In this document: positions 6,701 through 7,913 of the stretch, in pieces
How the letters are laid out: each line of letters begins with the position of its first letter
Position numbering within the stretch: position 1 is the first letter of the stretch
From: Cellvibrio sp.
Lineage (GTDB): Bacteria; Pseudomonadota; Gammaproteobacteria; Pseudomonadales; Cellvibrionaceae
Assembly: GCA_003524365.1 (NCBI GenBank)
Contig: DQHS01000032.1
Span: 1 to 7,913, forward strand
DNA: 7,913 nucleotides
Reading direction: 5' to 3'
Notes under the pieces: model-generated
The model's database searches: none
What the model was told of the DNA's origin: nothing
The model's input: only the letters and a program-made list of their open reading frames with translations
Made by a program: the position numbers and the translations under genes

Positions 6701-7913
6701 TGAAAAAAGCAAAAATGCCACGTATTTTTGTTGGCTCCAATGATGGTGCGGTTCATGCATTTCAGGCGCCCATTGCTGGCGCTGAAGAGTTTAAAGAGTT
6801 GTTCGCTTACATACCGGGTATTGCATTTCCGAAACTGGCTGCGACTGCGGAGGCTAATTATGGCTCAAAAGATAATCCGCATCAGTTTATTGTTGATGGT
6901 CCCATCACAATGGGTGATGTATTTATTGACGGTAACTGGCGCACGATAATCGTAGGAACTTTGGGGGCAGGTGGTCGCGGTATTTATGCATTGGACGTAA
7001 CTGATTCTACGCCTAAGGTGTTGTGGGAACTAAGTACTGCCGATTATCCGCAACTTGGCTATGTAATGGGGAAACCATTAATAGTTCCGATGAAAAATGA
7101 TCGTTGGGCTGTGGTGTTCGGCAATGGCAGTAGTAGCGGCAGTACTTCAAGTTTATTTGTTGTTGATATAGAGGCTCCCAAAAACACGTCCTATACTAAA
7201 ATATTGGATGTGGGTGTAGGCACTGGTTTGTCAGCACCTGCGCTTCTGCCTAATGTTATTGGCCAGGTTGAAGCGGCTTATGCAGGGGATCTGAGTGGTA
7301 ACCTGTGGCGATTTGATCTGGCAGGTATTAGTGCAGGCTCATGGAAGACAGACTATTTATTGTTTGAAGCAAAAGATAAAAATGGGAATGTTCAGGCAAT
7401 AACGGCAGCACCAACCTTGGGTCTCAATGCGCTCAAAGATAACAGTGTGATGGTGTATGTTGGAACGGGTAAATACTTTGATGTTGGAGATAACGCGGCT
7501 CCTGCTGCCCCTGAGCATAGTTTTTACGCGATAGCCGATATAGAGGATACTGTCTTGCGATCTAGTTTATTTAAAAAGGAGTTGGATGCATCTTCTGGCA
7601 CTCGTCAAGTTAAGCAGGACGTAGCATTACCGCCAGAGTCACCAGACTGGGCTATACATAATGGTTGGTATCTGGATTTTAATGATACTGCGGGTGAGCG
7701 CGTCACGACCAAAACGCTTCTGTTGCAGGATTGGTTGATTTTCCCAACACTAATTCCAGAAGGGTCGGCGTGTAAATATGGTGGTAGTAGTTGGCTGATG
7801 GCAGTGAAGGCTGTAGGCGATAGATCCAACGGTAATCCACCGCCCATTAGTAATGTGTTAAATGATTTTTTAATATTAGGTGATGTAGGCTTTGGTCAAT
7901 TAGGTGCGGCGGG
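3706..7913 (+). CDS. pilY1: Type IV pilus tip adhesin / biogenesis factor PilY1 (C-terminus cut by window)
   Basis: An uninterrupted frame of 1402 codons that runs off the right edge; P. aeruginosa PilY1 is about 1160 residues, so this is a long form. The signal peptide has a 20-residue n-region, a hydrophobic core at 22-36 and likely cleavage after A41 (VNA|VPS). The N-terminal half shows PilY1 landmarks: YYGYFDSEKCYTY (97-109), RKILYGG with RSTDTATETILERAF (154-175), CSNWGNP (426-432), EQGGDYDQDMWG (671-682) and SPLYYAAKWGGY (762-773). The C-terminal propeller begins after SASAVATNSTRL (832-843) and includes LGDIVNSSPAYVG (965-977), RIFVGSNDGAVHAF (1006-1019), GAGGRGIYALDVTD (1087-1100), YAGDLSGNLWRFDL (1192-1205) and VYVGTGKYFD (1250-1259). 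PilY1 is exported and carried by the minor pilins. It opposes pilus retraction and can act in adhesion and surface sensing. No vWA DxSxS site or RGD motif is visible, and the usual calcium loop before residue 1192 is altered. Confidence 0.95.
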   Translation, partial: MLIQQCVTKCCDIAGYLPLRKINIGFLVGFLSVAIAHSVNAVPSQDPLFLSNPVVPIMMLNMSKDHQLYYKIYDDFSDLDPKLADGEDLTYKNSYDYYGYFDSEKCYTYSTTNNRFVPSRAVDNSGYCNYTGGSSEWSGNFLNWSSMTRIDSIRKILYGGLRSTDTATETILERAFLPHDAHSFAKFYNGDDLGQLTPFGDATAVPVGLLGVKETGITICNTTAGGTALSQNVTAAPLLRVAKGNYTFWASNERWQCRWNSEVSAANSNNSAVTGVFAYDNSPINGNKLGTGSADGEYHVRVEVCKAGLEEENCYIYPSGNKKPQGLLQKYGEIRDGSAVAKINFGLLTGSYSKNKSGGVLRKTIGNMTSEINATTDGTFKNTDGAIKTLNVLRPYGYRYSDGTYFGGTGSDSCSWGLGSFTNGSCSNWGNPQAEIFLESLRYLAGKGSNAAFIESNTSKNDASRISGLTEASWATAPVTSANFCAPLNVLQFNASTTSYDGDDLTSASDIMGVGITVDEWTNKIADANHENLTGDFFIGSNGTTNDELCTKKSISNLSAVRGTCPDAPRLQGSYQIAGLAYYARTNDLIPNSVVDGIQSVRTYGVALSPALPKVTIDVPNGAGKKVTILPACRNKSISPESNCAIVDFKILAQSADKTTGTLYVNWEDSEQGGDYDQDMWGVIKYAVTATKVVVSTDVVAQSTPNVMGFGYVISGTTNDGFHVHSGINGYSAYECSNCTSGNAENLRTYDVGSDGASLLESPLYYAAKWGGYSDAFVDEVKLAKGAAYTNADLLTAIKTAKPETYYFATDPRQLEESLEDAFRDVAGIPGSASAVATNSTRLSEGSYVFQAKFNGADWSGELNVFEFDADGNLPTEADFSTTEAGSMPKNGSGRTVYTIDGSGGLGTFSWGSLTTAQKDLLKLTGDVGYTQAEKRADWLLGNETYETATDGLRKRGTGVSRVILGDIVNSSPAYVGAWDFRYNRLPVGGSSYNEFVKLKKAKMPRIFVGSNDGAVHAFQAPIAGAEEFKELFAYIPGIAFPKLAATAEANYGSKDNPHQFIVDGPITMGDVFIDGNWRTIIVGTLGAGGRGIYALDVTDSTPKVLWELSTADYPQLGYVMGKPLIVPMKNDRWAVVFGNGSSSGSTSSLFVVDIEAPKNTSYTKILDVGVGTGLSAPALLPNVIGQVEAAYAGDLSGNLWRFDLAGISAGSWKTDYLLFEAKDKNGNVQAITAAPTLGLNALKDNSVMVYVGTGKYFDVGDNAAPAAPEHSFYAIADIEDTVLRSSLFKKELDASSGTRQVKQDVALPPESPDWAIHNGWYLDFNDTAGERVTTKTLLLQDWLIFPTLIPEGSACKYGGSSWLMAVKAVGDRSNGNPPPISNVLNDFLILGDVGFGQLGAA
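5721..5728 (+). repeat. G8 homopolymer inside pilY1
   Basis: Eight consecutive G bases encode the end of Q672, G673, G674 and the start of D675 in the conserved EQGGDYD block. The run is in frame. Gain of one G leads to TAA at 5757-5759 and loss of one G to TAA at 5768-5770. Either truncates PilY1 before its propeller. It may be a slippage site or simply a codon-choice coincidence. Confidence 0.7.

Noticed and set aside
5001..7847. Small frames inside pilY1 at 5001-5198 (-), 5692-5880 (-), 6728-6949 (+) and 7605-7847 (-)
   Set aside because: They lie wholly within the continuous pilY1 frame and show no start signals or known domains.

Overview
The window holds the end of an isoprenoid gene (ispH) followed by a type IVa pilus minor-pilin locus. 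The gene order ispH | fimT (reverse) | fimU-pilV-pilW-pilX-pilY1 is typical of a gammaproteobacterium in the broad Pseudomonas/Cellvibrio/Alteromonas sphere. The moderate, slightly AT-leaning composition fits a Cellvibrio-like or marine relative better than a high-GC Pseudomonas. This taxonomic guess is inferred from gene order and protein style only.

Layout: positions 1-206 are the last 67 codons of ispH (plus strand, start outside the window). A perfect 8-bp hairpin wraps its stop codon. A 26-nt gap separates it from the convergent fimT gene (233-760, minus strand). A 230-bp divergent intergenic region (761-990) must hold the control signals for both fimT and the rightward operon. It contains weak promoter-like elements, an 8-bp inverted repeat and two near-matches to the AlgR box, none of them proven. 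From 991 to the right edge, five genes run head to tail with gaps of 11 to 32 nt: fimU, pilV, pilW, pilX and pilY1. pilY1 is still open at the window end after 1402 codons. pilE, or a similar minor pilin, would be expected just beyond.

How the genes work together: FimU, PilV, PilW and PilX are minor pilins. They are made as prepilins, cut by the prepilin peptidase PilD after the leader glycine, and assemble into a complex that primes pilus growth and sits at the fibre tip. PilY1 is the large secreted tip protein carried by that complex, acting in adhesion, retraction control and surface sensing. FimT is a related pilin set apart on the other strand. It carries the C-terminal GRxR motif linked to DNA binding by competence pilins.

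I see no undescribed system here. The most useful departures are in detail: FimT has the DNA-uptake signature while the operon's FimU lacks it; the PilY1 propeller appears to have lost its usual DxDxDG calcium loop; and pilY1 carries a G8 run where a one-base slip would remove the whole propeller. No tRNA, rRNA, mobile element or CRISPR array was seen. Everything from 991 to the end is coding apart from short spacers.
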